DNA of 64,000 nucleotides. It comes from an uncultured Flavobacteriales bacterium. Lineage in GTDB: Bacteria; Bacteroidota; Bacteroidia; Flavobacteriales_D; Parvicellaceae. The stretch is taken from contig CALSPA010000017.1 of the NCBI GenBank assembly GCA_943788115.1, positions 1 through 64,000 of the forward strand. The letters run 5' to 3'. The notes under the pieces were generated by a model. It did no database searches and was not told the DNA's origin. It saw only the letters and a program-made list of their open reading frames with translations. The translations under genes and the position numbers were made by a program. How positions within the stretch are numbered: position 1 is the first letter of the stretch; each line of letters opens with the position of its first letter. Of this stretch, positions 28,768 through 37,645 are shown one piece after another.

Positions 28768-30069
28768 CTATAATGTCCAATATTCAATATCTGAAATTGA
28801 ATTTTTAAAAATTCCTTTTATATCTATTAAAACTCCTTTTTCTGTTAAAATAGATTTAAAATAATTCTCATCTAATTTTAAATATTCCTTATGATTTACT
28901 GCAACTACTACAGCATCGTAAGGAGCATTAATTTTATCGACCAAATTAAACCCATATTCATCATTTAATTCATCAGAATCTGCATGAGGATCAACCACCT
29001 CAACATGACAAGAAAATGATTTTATTTCATTGATAACATCAACAACTTTTGAGTTCCTAATATCTGAAACGTCTTCTTTGAAAGTCGCTCCCATCACAAG
29101 GATTTTTGATTGAATTAAACTTTTACCCGAAGATAAAATCATTTTAACCGTCTTATTTCCAACATAAGCACCCATAGCATCATTAACAGCTCTTCCAGAA
29201 TTAATAATTTTAGCGTGATAACCCAATTCTTTTGCTTTATGTGTTAAATAATAAGGATCTACTCCGATACAATGACCTCCAACTAATCCAGGTTGAAATT
29301 TTAAAAAATTCCATTTTGTCCCTGCAGCTTCTAGTACATCATAAGTATTTATATTCATGCGTCCAAAAATCATCGACAACTCGTTAATTAGAGCTATGTT
29401 TAAATCTCTCTGCGTATTTTCAATGATTTTTGCAGCTTCAGCTACTTTTATTGATGATGCCCTGTGAACACCTGCATCTACTACTAACTCATAGGTTTTA
29501 GCAATTTCCTCGGCTGAAACGGCATCACATCCAGATGAAACTTTAATAATATTTGCCAATGTATGTTCTTTATCTCCTGGATTTATTCTTTCAGGTGAAT
29601 ATCCAACCTTGAAATCTTTCTTAAACTTTAAACCACTAATTTTTTCAAGAACAGGAATACAATCATCTTCAGTACACCCTGGATATACAGTAGATTCATA
29701 AACAACATAATCACCTTCTTTTAAAACTTTAGCAACAGATGTTGTCGCCCCAATAAGAGGTTTTATATTTGGCTTTTTACTTTGATCTATAGGGGTTGGA
29801 ACAGCAACAATAAAAAATTGCACTTCTTTTAAATCTTCTAATTTATGAGTGAATGAAATATCACAACCCTCAAAATCAGATGCTACTAACTCGTTACTTG
29901 GATCAATGTTTTGTTTCATTAAATCTACACGATCAGCATTAATATCAAAGCCAACAACTTTGATTTTTCTAGCAAATTCTAAAGCAATTGGTAATCCAAC
30001 ATACCCCAACCCTATTACTGCTAAAGTTGCTTCTTTTTTAACCAAACGGTTATAAATCATTTCTTCCAT
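28768..30069 (-). CDS. UDP-N-acetylhexosamine 6-dehydrogenase, TviB/WbpA-like
   Basis: Oxidises C6 of a UDP-N-acetylhexosamine to the uronic acid. It has the three-domain layout of the UDP-glucose/GDP-mannose dehydrogenase family: the NAD motif IGLGYVGLPIA, central KVAEAAKIIENTQRDLNIAL and the catalytic Cys in GLVGGHCIGVDPYYLTHKA. ESTVYPGCTEDDC and YSPERINPGDKEH match TviB (Vi antigen) closely. With the neighbouring WbpB-, D- and E-like genes, the likely substrate is UDP-GlcNAc. It overlaps the WbpB-like stop by about 20 bases. Confidence 0.9.
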   Translation of the reverse strand: MEEMIYNRLVKKEATLAVIGLGYVGLPIALEFARKIKVVGFDINADRVDLMKQNIDPSNELVASDFEGCDISFTHKLEDLKEVQFFIVAVPTPIDQSKKPNIKPLIGATTSVAKVLKEGDYVVYESTVYPGCTEDDCIPVLEKISGLKFKKDFKVGYSPERINPGDKEHTLANIIKVSSGCDAVSAEEIAKTYELVVDAGVHRASSIKVAEAAKIIENTQRDLNIALINELSMIFGRMNINTYDVLEAAGTKWNFLKFQPGLVGGHCIGVDPYYLTHKAKELGYHAKIINSGRAVNDAMGAYVGNKTVKMILSSGKSLIQSKILVMGATFKEDVSDIRNSKVVDVINEIKSFSCHVEVVDPHADSDELNDEYGFNLVDKINAPYDAVVVAVNHKEYLKLDENYFKSILTEKGVLIDIKGIFKNSISDIEYWTL

Positions 30070-31081
30070 CTCTTAAATTATATATTCTTTCTATTATTTC
30101 AACAACTTTTAAACCCTCAAGAGCATTTGTAGTTGCTGTTGTTCTTCCTTTTAATGTGTCAACAACATTTTCTATTATGTAATGATGGTTAGCTGCACTA
30201 CCTTTATACATTCCATAATCATTAGGAGGGTTTGAAGGAGCGAGTTCTGGCATTTCATAGCCATCAATGTTACAATATTCAACCTCATTCATGTATTGAC
30301 CTCCAACCTTAACACTCCCTTTACTTCCTATTATAGTTATACTGCTTTCTAAATTAGCACCCCAAACAGCAGTAGAATAGTTAATGGAGCCCATTCCTCC
30401 TTCAATAAAATCGAAATTAACAAATCCTGAATCTTCAAAATCTGTACTTTCTTTATGAGTAAAGTCATTAAACTTTCCTTGAATATTTTTAATGTCACCA
30501 AAAAGCCAATACATGATATCAATAAAGTGAGAAAATTGGGTAAATAAAGTACCACCATCTAAATCTTGAGATCCTTTCCATCCATCTTTTTTATAATATC
30601 TATCATCTCTATTCCAATAACAGTTCACTTGAACCATAAACACATCACCTAAAACTTTGTTTGAAACAATATCTTTTAACCACATACTTGGAGGTGAATA
30701 CCGGTTTTGCATTACCGCAAAAACATGTCTGTGTTTTTCTAGTGCTTTAAAAATAACCCGTTCACATTTATTTTTTGAAAGTCCAATAGGCTTCTCTACA
30801 ACAACATGCTTATCATTTTCAATTGCTACAATCGCTTGATCCGAATGAAGTCCATTTGGAGTACAAATGTTAACAACATCAATATCCGGATGATTTTTAA
30901 GTAATTCTTCAATTGATACATATAGAGGAACATTATACTTCTCTGTATTTAGCTCTTCTTGTGATTTGACATCACATAAAGCAATTAATTCAGCCTCATT
31001 ATTTCTAGAAACCATTTCTGCATGCCTTTTACCAATGTGTCCAGCACCGACAATAGCAAATTTTATTTTATTATCGTTCAT
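30050..31081 (-). CDS. Gfo/Idh/MocA oxidoreductase, WbpB/WlbA-like
   Basis: An NAD-dependent dehydrogenase that oxidises C3 of UDP-GlcNAc uronic acid, the step before 3-amination. The Rossmann motif AIVGAGHIGKRHAEM and the catalytic EKPIGLSKNKCE of the family are present, and SQDLDGGTLFTQFSHFIDIMYWLFG matches sugar-specific members. It has 343 residues. It overlaps the acetyltransferase gene by four bases, so the two are translationally coupled. Confidence 0.88.
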   Translation of the reverse strand: MNDNKIKFAIVGAGHIGKRHAEMVSRNNEAELIALCDVKSQEELNTEKYNVPLYVSIEELLKNHPDIDVVNICTPNGLHSDQAIVAIENDKHVVVEKPIGLSKNKCERVIFKALEKHRHVFAVMQNRYSPPSMWLKDIVSNKVLGDVFMVQVNCYWNRDDRYYKKDGWKGSQDLDGGTLFTQFSHFIDIMYWLFGDIKNIQGKFNDFTHKESTDFEDSGFVNFDFIEGGMGSINYSTAVWGANLESSITIIGSKGSVKVGGQYMNEVEYCNIDGYEMPELAPSNPPNDYGMYKGSAANHHYIIENVVDTLKGRTTATTNALEGLKVVEIIERIYNLRDGRNDL

Positions 31082-31648
31082 GAAATTTTTTTTACTTCAT
31101 TACTAATCAATTCGTATTTCTGTTTAGATTCTTTACAAATAGCAAAATTATCTTTAAAGTTTAATCGATGGCCATATTCACTAACCCAACCTATTTGTTT
31201 CCCTGGGTTCCCAACAATTAAAGCAAAAGGCTTAACCTCTTTTGTAACTACAGCTCCAGCTCCAATTAAAGAAAATTGACCAATTTTATTTCCACAAATA
31301 ATAGTTGCATTAGCACCAATTGAGGCACCTTTACCTACTAAAGTTTCAACATAGCTGTCTCTTCTAATGACTGCACTTCTTGGATTTGTTATATTTGTGA
31401 ACACCATTGATGGACCTAAAAAAACATCATCTTCACAAATTACTCCTGTATATATAGAAACGTTGTTTTGAACTTTCACATTCAAACCTAGAATAACATT
31501 AGGCGACACAACTACATTTTGACCTATATTACAATTATCTCCAATTTTACAATTAGGCATAATATGACTAAAATGCCAAATTTTAACATTTTCACCTATT
31601 TGACATCCCTTCATCAATTACAGCTGTTTCGTGAGAAAAATAACCCAT
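31078..31648 (-). CDS. Left-handed beta-helix N-acetyltransferase, WbpD/WlbB-like (frame broken near its start)
   Basis: Acetylates the 3-amino group of UDP-GlcNAc(3N)A. Hexapeptide repeats run from CQIGENVKIWHF to ASIGANATIICGNKIG, followed by LIGAGAVVTKEVKPFALIVGNPGKQIGWVS. In the first frame the message reads MGYFSHETAVIDEG, the family N-terminus; one extra G in the run at 31607-31609 then shifts it relative to CQIG. Removing that base gives about 189 residues. Translation from an internal ATG just downstream would give a protein missing some 14 residues. The disruption fits the +1 pattern seen elsewhere in the window. Confidence 0.85.
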
Positions 31649-31649
31649 A

Positions 31650-32639
31650 TCAATTTTTTATATACTTTTTAAAATCATTGTGATCTTTTTTATAAAGCTC
31701 ATCTTCTGTCAAACTAAGAAAATAATTGTACGTACGCTTTAAACCTTCACTTCTAGAAACCTTAGGAATCCATCCTAATACATCTTTTGCTTTTGTTATA
31801 TCTGGCTGTCTTTGTAATGGATCGTTTTCAGGCAATGGTTTGTAAATCACCTTTTGATTAGTATTAGTTAATTTAATAATTTCATTTGCAAATTCTGCAA
31901 TTGTTATCTCATCTGGATTACCAATATTTACTGGCTCAACTTCATTGCTAAATAATAACTTTACAATGCCATTTACTAGGTCATCGACATAGCAAAAAGA
32001 GCGCGTTTGTGAGCCGTCACCAAAAATTGTCAAATCCTCTCCTCTAAGAGCCTGACCAATAAAAGCAGGTAACACACGACCATCATTTAAACGCATTCTA
32101 GATCCGTACGTATTAAAAATTCTAACAATTCTTGTTTCTAAACCATGAAAACGATGGTAAGCCATTGTGATGGATTCTTGAAAACGTTTGGCTTCATCGT
32201 AAACACCTCTAGGGCCAATAGGATTTACATTACCAAAATAAGACTCTTGCTGAGGATGAACCAATGGGTCTCCGTAAACCTCACTTGTTGAGGCTACAAG
32301 AATTCTAGCTCCTTTTGCTTTTGCCAAACCTAATAAATTATGAGTACCTAAAGAGCTTACTTTTAATGTTTGAATCGGAATTTTCAAATAATCAATTGGA
32401 CTGGCTGGTGAAGCAAAATGAAGTATGTAATCCAATTCTCCTTCAAATGAAATATATTCTGAAACATCATGATTGATAAACTCAAAACATTTATTGTTAT
32501 TTAAATGCTCTAGATTTTGAAGCTTTCCTGTTATTAAATTATCCATGCCAAAAACAATGAACCCGTCTTTAATAAAACGATCACAAAGATGAGACCCTAA
32601 AAAGCCAGCAGCTCCTGTTATTAGCACTCTTTTTTTCAT
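31650..32639 (-). CDS. UDP-glucuronate decarboxylase (UDP-xylose synthase)-like SDR
   Basis: A short-chain dehydrogenase predicted to convert UDP-glucuronate to UDP-xylose. The NAD motif GAAGFLGSH, the STSEVYGDP catalytic Ser/Thr region, and [11 protein letters not shown] (YxxxK followed by the RFQE typical of this family) are clear, as is [20 protein letters not shown]. It has 329 residues. It starts inside the last bases of ugd (4-base overlap), the enzyme that supplies its substrate. Confidence 0.92.
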   Translation of the reverse strand: MKKRVLITGAAGFLGSHLCDRFIKDGFIVFGMDNLITGKLQNLEHLNNNKCFEFINHDVSEYISFEGELDYILHFASPASPIDYLKIPIQTLKVSSLGTHNLLGLAKAKGARILVASTSEVYGDPLVHPQQESYFGNVNPIGPRGVYDEAKRFQESITMAYHRFHGLETRIVRIFNTYGSRMRLNDGRVLPAFIGQALRGEDLTIFGDGSQTRSFCYVDDLVNGIVKLLFSNEVEPVNIGNPDEITIAEFANEIIKLTNTNQKVIYKPLPENDPLQRQPDITKAKDVLGWIPKVSRSEGLKRTYNYFLSLTEDELYKKDHNDFKKYIKN

Positions 32640-33952
32640 GCTTTTGTTATCATTTTACGGCCAATACTTTCATAATGAAAACCCTTTTGTTTCATAAAAT
32701 CAAGCTCATATAAATTTCTGCCATCAAAAATAACCTTATCTAATAATAGTTTTTCGATTTTATCAAAACTTGGATTTCTAAAAACCGCCCATTCTGTGGC
32801 TATTAGAAGTGCATCTGCACCATCAATTGCATCATATTGATTAGCTGAATATTTAATTTTATCACCAATCAAATCCTTTACATTTTGCATTGCTTCAGGA
32901 TCAAAAGCTGCAATTTCGGCTCCAGCAGCAGTTAACTCATCAATCATATACAATGAAGGAGCTTCCCTAATGTCATCTGTGTCTGGTTTGAATGCTAAGC
33001 CCCAAACAGCAAGCTTTTTACCTCTTAAATCCTCTCCAAAATAATTTTTAACCTTTTCGACTAATTTCAATTTCTGAACATGATTGACATCAAGAACCGA
33101 ATTAATAATTTTAAAATCATAAGCTGCATCCTTTCCAGAATTAGACAATGCAAGCACATCTTTAGGGAAACAACTTCCTCCAAAACCAATACCAGGAAAT
33201 AAAAACCTTTTACCAATTCTTGAATCAGTTCCAATGCCTTTTCGAACCATGTCAATATCTGCACCAATCAATTCACAATAATTAGCAACCTCGTTCATGA
33301 AAGTAATTTTTGTCGCTAAAAAGGCATTGGCAGCATATTTAGTTAATTCTGCAGATTTTTCATCCATGAAAATAATTGGATTACCTTGTCTTACAAATGG
33401 TTTGTAAAGCTGCTCCATTAAATCTCTTGCACGATTACTACATGTACCTATAACTACACGGTCTGGTTTCATGAAGTCGTCTACAGCAAAACCCTCCTTT
33501 AAAAATTCGGGATTTGAAACAACATCAAATTCTACCGTTGCATTTTCGGCAATAGCAGCAGTAACTTTATCTGCTGTTCCAACAGGCACAGTACTTTTAT
33601 CAACTATAACCTTATAGTCTTTAATTAATTTCCCCAAAGAATTAGCAACTCCAAGAACATAACTTAGGTCAGCAGACCCATCTTCTCCAGGAGGAGTTGG
33701 AAGTGCTAAAAAGATGATTTGAGCATCTTTTATTCCTTCTTCTAAATCTAGTGTAAATTGAATTCTTTTTTGTTTAATATTTCGTTGAAAAAGAACATCT
33801 AAATGAGGCTCATAGATAGGAACAATCCCTTTCCTCATTTTTTCAATTTTTTTCTTATCTACATCAACGCAAATCACATCGTTACCTGTTTCTGCCAGGC
33901 ATGTTCCTGTAACTAATCCTACATAACCAGATCCTATAACTGCTATTTTCAT
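32636..33952 (-). CDS. ugd: UDP-glucose 6-dehydrogenase
   Basis: Makes UDP-glucuronate from UDP-glucose with two rounds of NAD reduction. It has the NAD site [16 protein letters not shown] and the central [22 protein letters not shown]. The catalytic Cys is in [16 protein letters not shown], and [14 protein letters not shown] lies in the C-terminal domain. The 438-residue length is normal. Its product feeds the coupled downstream UDP-xylose synthase-like gene. Confidence 0.96.
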   Translation of the reverse strand: MKIAVIGSGYVGLVTGTCLAETGNDVICVDVDKKKIEKMRKGIVPIYEPHLDVLFQRNIKQKRIQFTLDLEEGIKDAQIIFLALPTPPGEDGSADLSYVLGVANSLGKLIKDYKVIVDKSTVPVGTADKVTAAIAENATVEFDVVSNPEFLKEGFAVDDFMKPDRVVIGTCSNRARDLMEQLYKPFVRQGNPIIFMDEKSAELTKYAANAFLATKITFMNEVANYCELIGADIDMVRKGIGTDSRIGKRFLFPGIGFGGSCFPKDVLALSNSGKDAAYDFKIINSVLDVNHVQKLKLVEKVKNYFGEDLRGKKLAVWGLAFKPDTDDIREAPSLYMIDELTAAGAEIAAFDPEAMQNVKDLIGDKIKYSANQYDAIDGADALLIATEWAVFRNPSFDKIEKLLLDKVIFDGRNLYELDFMKQKGFHYESIGRKMITKA

Positions 33953-35088
33953 TTATCAATAAATTCTTTAATTGTTTTTACTATGTAATTTTGATGCTCC
34001 AAGGTTAATTCAGTGTGCATGGGTAAAGAAAAGACTCTTGTTGTTAGCCAATTTGTAACCTCTAAATTTCCGCACTCAGTATTTAAATCAGCAAACATTT
34101 TCTGTTTATGAGCAGGCACTGGATAATAAATCATGGCTGGAATTTCTTTACTTGCAAGGAATTGAACCAATTCATCACGATTGACTTCATCGTTAAGCTT
34201 TAATGTATATTGATGAAACACATGATTACTTGAATCAACTCTTTTTGGAACACTTATCTCAGAAATATCTTTAAAAGCTTCATCATAAAAATGAGCAGCT
34301 TTGTTTCTTCTTTCAATGTAATTATCAAGCTCTCTCAATTTAATTCTGAGAACTGCTGCTTGAATTGAATCTAACCTTGAATTACAACCAACTCTATCGT
34401 GATAATACTTTTTACTTTGGCCATGATTAGCAATCATTCTTAATTGAACTGCTAGCTTATCATCATTTGTGCAAATAGCACCCCCATCACCAAAGCATCC
34501 TAAATTTTTAGAAGGAAAAAAACTAGTGCAACCCACATTTCCAATCGTCCCAGTTTTCATTGATACACCATTGAAATCATAGTCACAACCTATAGCTTGT
34601 GCATTATCCTCTATTACAAATAAATCATTTTCCTGTGCGATTTTCATGATTTCTTGCATGTTGCAAGCTTGACCATACAAATGAACGGGAACAATAGCTT
34701 TAGTCTTAGAAGTAATTGCCTTTTGAATTGCTGTGGGTGAAATATTGAAAGTATCTGGATCACAATCTACAAATACAGGTTTCAAACCCAACAAACCTAT
34801 AACCTCAGTGGTTGCGATGTATGTATAGGAAGGAGTAATTACCTCATCACCTGGTTTTAAACCAAGTGCCATCATTGAAATTTGTAAAGCATCGGTTCCA
34901 TTAGCACATGTAATGACATGCTTTACACCTAAATAGTTAGCCAATTCATTCTGAAATGATTTAACCTCTGGGCCATTAATAAATTGCGTTGATGAAACAA
35001 CATTTAAAATAGCTTGATCAACTTCAGCCTTAATGTGCTGATATTGAGTAGCTAAATCTACCATTTGTATTTTTTTAATGTTTTTCAT
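33949..35088 (-). CDS. DegT/DnrJ/EryC1/StrS aminotransferase, WbpE-like
   Basis: A PLP-dependent sugar aminotransferase, predicted to add the 3-amino group in UDP-GlcNAc(3NAc)A synthesis. Family motifs are NGTDALQISMMALGLKPGDEVI, EDNAQAIGCDY (PLP-binding Asp) and SFFPSKNLGCFGDGGAI (Schiff-base Lys). It has 379 residues. An internal ATG (MVDLATQYQHIK) eight codons in is an alternative start. It overlaps ugd by four bases and is the first gene of the cluster; no clear promoter consensus is visible upstream. Confidence 0.9.
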   Translation of the reverse strand: MKNIKKIQMVDLATQYQHIKAEVDQAILNVVSSTQFINGPEVKSFQNELANYLGVKHVITCANGTDALQISMMALGLKPGDEVITPSYTYIATTEVIGLLGLKPVFVDCDPDTFNISPTAIQKAITSKTKAIVPVHLYGQACNMQEIMKIAQENDLFVIEDNAQAIGCDYDFNGVSMKTGTIGNVGCTSFFPSKNLGCFGDGGAICTNDDKLAVQLRMIANHGQSKKYYHDRVGCNSRLDSIQAAVLRIKLRELDNYIERRNKAAHFYDEAFKDISEISVPKRVDSSNHVFHQYTLKLNDEVNRDELVQFLASKEIPAMIYYPVPAHKQKMFADLNTECGNLEVTNWLTTRVFSLPMHTELTLEHQNYIVKTIKEFIDK

Positions 35089-35198
35089 TAAGCAATGATT
35101 ATATCAATTGGCGAATATAAGTATAACTAATTAGAGGTTAAATATTATTTGACTGAAATTCTGATACTTAAATGAATAATAAATCGTTTTATTGTGTT

Positions 35199-35206
35199 TA
35201 TTTTTG
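35199..35206 (+). promoter_or_regulatory. Possible -7 element of the outer-membrane protein gene
   Basis: TATTTTTG matches TAnnTTTG and ends three bases before the ATG, implying a leaderless message if real. No TTG lies at the expected -33 distance. Confidence 0.35.
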
Positions 35207-35209
35207 AAT

Positions 35210-35957
35210 ATGTTTAAACTAATCACCTTACTAGCACTGATTTTTTGTCTTTCTGTTAATAGTCAAAACATTAAAGACTCGACAATTTACGCGCCTATTT
35301 TTTCGTTAAATTATGCTTTTCAAATTCCTGTAAATACACTTTCAGATCGATTTGGAACCAACAACAACCTTGGCTTTTCTGGTGGAATTAAAACAAAGAA
35401 CAATTGGACATATGAATTGTCAACATCATTTATTTTTGGGACTAATGTAAAAGACACAACAATAATAGATCATCTTCAAAATAATCAAAATTGGATTATT
35501 AATCAATTTGGAGAAGAAAGCGTTGTCTTAATTCAAGAAAGAGGACAGGTTTTTTCATTTAAAATCGGTAAAATATTTAACGTGATTGGTCCAAATCCAA
35601 ATTCTGGATTAATACTTAAGTTAGGAATTGGATGGATGAGACATAAAATTAGGATAGACAATGAGAATGATCAAATCCCTCAACTTTCTCAACAACATCT
35701 TCCATATTACGACCGATTAGCATCTGGATTAAACCTATATCAATTCATAGGATATCATCATATGAGCAACAATAGACTCACCAACTTTTTTTTAGGGACT
35801 GGAATTATATCAAGGATTTACTAAAGGGAGAAGAGATTATCAAATAGACACTATGGAACCTTCAACTGAAAAAAGGTTAGATATATTAAGCGGGATTAGA
35901 ATTGGGTGGATAGTTCCTGTTTTTAGACAAGCTCCAAATGATTTTTATCTAGACTAA
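35210..35957 (+). CDS. Predicted outer-membrane beta-barrel protein (frame broken by one 1-base insertion)
   Basis: A secreted protein with a signal peptide (MFKLITLLALIFCLSVNS-Q) and alternating aromatic strands of a small outer-membrane barrel. I do not recognise a named family. The first frame stops after NNRLTNFFLGTG. An extra G in the run at 35795-35797 explains this: without it the protein continues LELYQGFTKGRRDYQ to VPVFRQAPNDFYLD, about 248 residues. It is followed with no gap by waaA (TAA then TTG), so the genes are co-transcribed and may both serve the outer membrane. Confidence 0.7.
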
Positions 35958-37214
35958 TTGAAATTATTATACGACATAGCTATCAAATCATATGGATTGG
36001 GAATAATTTATTCATCCATACTTGGAAATAAAAAAGCTAATGATTGGATAAATGGAAGGAAAAACTGTTTAGAGAAAATTAAGGAAGACCTTAATAATGA
36101 ATCTCCAATATGGATACATGTATCGTCTTTGGGCGAATACATTATGGCAAAACCATTAATTTCTAAACTCCTAATTGAATTCCCAAAAAAAAAAATTTTA
36201 CTTACTTTTTTTAGCCCTTCCGGTTTCAACAATGTAAAACTAAAAAATGAAAGAATAAATAAACATTATCTACCTTTAGACACCACTTCAAATGCTAAAG
36301 AATTTATCAATGCTGTCAATCCTTGTATTGCAGTATTTGCTAAATATGATTTTTGGTTTAATTATTTAATTGAATTGCAAAAAGCTAATATTCAGACGCT
36401 ATTCTTCTCAACCAACCTTAACAGTACCCAATTGTATTTTAAAAAAGGATGGAGTTGGCAAAAAAGTATTCTTAAGAAAATTTCTAAACTATTAGTATTA
36501 AATCAGAAAGTTGATTCTTTTCTTAAAAAAGAAAACTTTGAAAACACTATGGTCTGTGGAGATACTAGATTTGATGAAGTAAGAATCAATAAAAAATTAG
36601 ACCAGGATATAATTTTAAAATACATAAACAATAGAGTTTGCTTAGTTCTTGGATCTTCATGGGAAGCAGAAGAGAAAATACTAAAAAAAGCACTTCTAAA
36701 ATTAAATAATATTGCAATAATCATTGCTCCTCATGATGTATCAGCTAAAAGAATTAATTCGATAGAAAAAAGATTCAGAAATAAAACATTAAAATTATCG
36801 CAATTAAAAGAAAGTAATTTGAATAGAAAAAAATTACTTATTGTTGATTCTATTGGGATTTTATCTAAAATCTATCAGTATTCAGATATCGCATTTATTG
36901 GGGGAGGATTTAAAAATAAATTGCACAATATCTTAGAACCTGCTGCAACTAATAATGTCATTTTATTTGGTTGTAATCATTCAAAATATATAGAGGCTAA
37001 TGAATTAATTAAAATTAATGGAGCTATTAAAATAGCTAGTGCTTTAGACCTAGTTGAAACAATAAATAAAATGTCAACTATTGAAGAGCTAGAACCTTAC
37101 AAAAAAACAGCTTTTAATTATGTAGAGAATAATAAAGGTGCAACAGAAATAATACTCAAAGAAATTGTAAAATTAATTTCTCATTCCACAACTTCAGCTT
37201 CTTCTAAAATATAA
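35958..37214 (+). CDS. waaA: 3-deoxy-D-manno-octulosonic acid (Kdo) transferase
   Basis: Adds Kdo to the lipid A precursor at the cytoplasmic face of the inner membrane (GT30 family). Family landmarks are GRKNCLEKI, PIWIHVSSLGEYIMAKPLI, the N-terminal-domain motif CIAVFAKYDFWFNYL, VCGDTRFDEV and FIGGGFKNKLHNILEPAA. It has 418 residues. Translation begins at TTG directly after the upstream stop codon; no ATG fits. Its end overlaps the convergent DUF3299-like gene by 34 bases. Confidence 0.93.
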   Translation: MKLLYDIAIKSYGLGIIYSSILGNKKANDWINGRKNCLEKIKEDLNNESPIWIHVSSLGEYIMAKPLISKLLIEFPKKKILLTFFSPSGFNNVKLKNERINKHYLPLDTTSNAKEFINAVNPCIAVFAKYDFWFNYLIELQKANIQTLFFSTNLNSTQLYFKKGWSWQKSILKKISKLLVLNQKVDSFLKKENFENTMVCGDTRFDEVRINKKLDQDIILKYINNRVCLVLGSSWEAEEKILKKALLKLNNIAIIIAPHDVSAKRINSIEKRFRNKTLKLSQLKESNLNRKKLLIVDSIGILSKIYQYSDIAFIGGGFKNKLHNILEPAATNNVILFGCNHSKYIEANELIKINGAIKIASALDLVETINKMSTIEELEPYKKTAFNYVENNKGATEIILKEIVKLISHSTTSASSKI

Positions 37215-37645
37215 TTAAGCTGATAAATGTCATCTGCATTTAATCTTAATCTACCTTCAAAAGTAATTACCTGATCCATTCGCAATCCATCGTATTGCTT
37301 TAACAATTGAATTTCCATTACAGACTCTGGTCCTGCTTGACCACAAAAAAAGCACGAGCTATAAGGATTAGCAGAAAGCACATAATAATCCTGCACAATA
37401 TCAACAGGAATTACAAACCCCCTTATTTGAACCTTTTTTCCGTCAAGTCCACTTATACGTTTGCCAAATTTTGGAACCATATAGTATGCTTGAAATTCTT
37501 CTGACCAGACATCTTCAAACTCTACATCTTTTAACACCTCCCAAGTAATTATAGTTTCTGACTCTTTATTCCCTTTAACTGACTGAGAATAAGCAGAGCT
37601 ACAAATAAATAACATTAGAATTATTCCAGTAAAATATTTTTTCAT
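37181..37645 (-). CDS. DUF3299-like secreted protein of an ABC transporter locus
   Basis: A 154-residue exported protein with a signal peptide ending near SSAYSQS. The core GKKVQIRGFVIPVDIVQDYYVLSANPYSSCFFCGQAGPESVMEIQL matches the DUF3299 pattern, with a CFFC Cys pair that could bind metal or form a disulfide. It starts within four bases of the permease stop, so it belongs to the lgt-ATPase-permease operon. In Pseudomonas the similar set PA4063-PA4066 is controlled by zinc, so a zinc-related periplasmic role is plausible, but this is inference. Confidence 0.75.
   Translation of the reverse strand: MKKYFTGIILMLFICSSAYSQSVKGNKESETIITWEVLKDVEFEDVWSEEFQAYYMVPKFGKRISGLDGKKVQIRGFVIPVDIVQDYYVLSANPYSSCFFCGQAGPESVMEIQLLKQYDGLRMDQVITFEGRLRLNADDIYQLNYILEEAEVVE

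Noticed and set aside
32636-33952. ugd as a second copy of the TviB-like dehydrogenase
   Set aside because: The catalytic motif [12 protein letters not shown] and the overall sequence belong to the UDP-glucose branch, distinct from the GGHCIGVDPYY of the N-acetylhexosamine branch.
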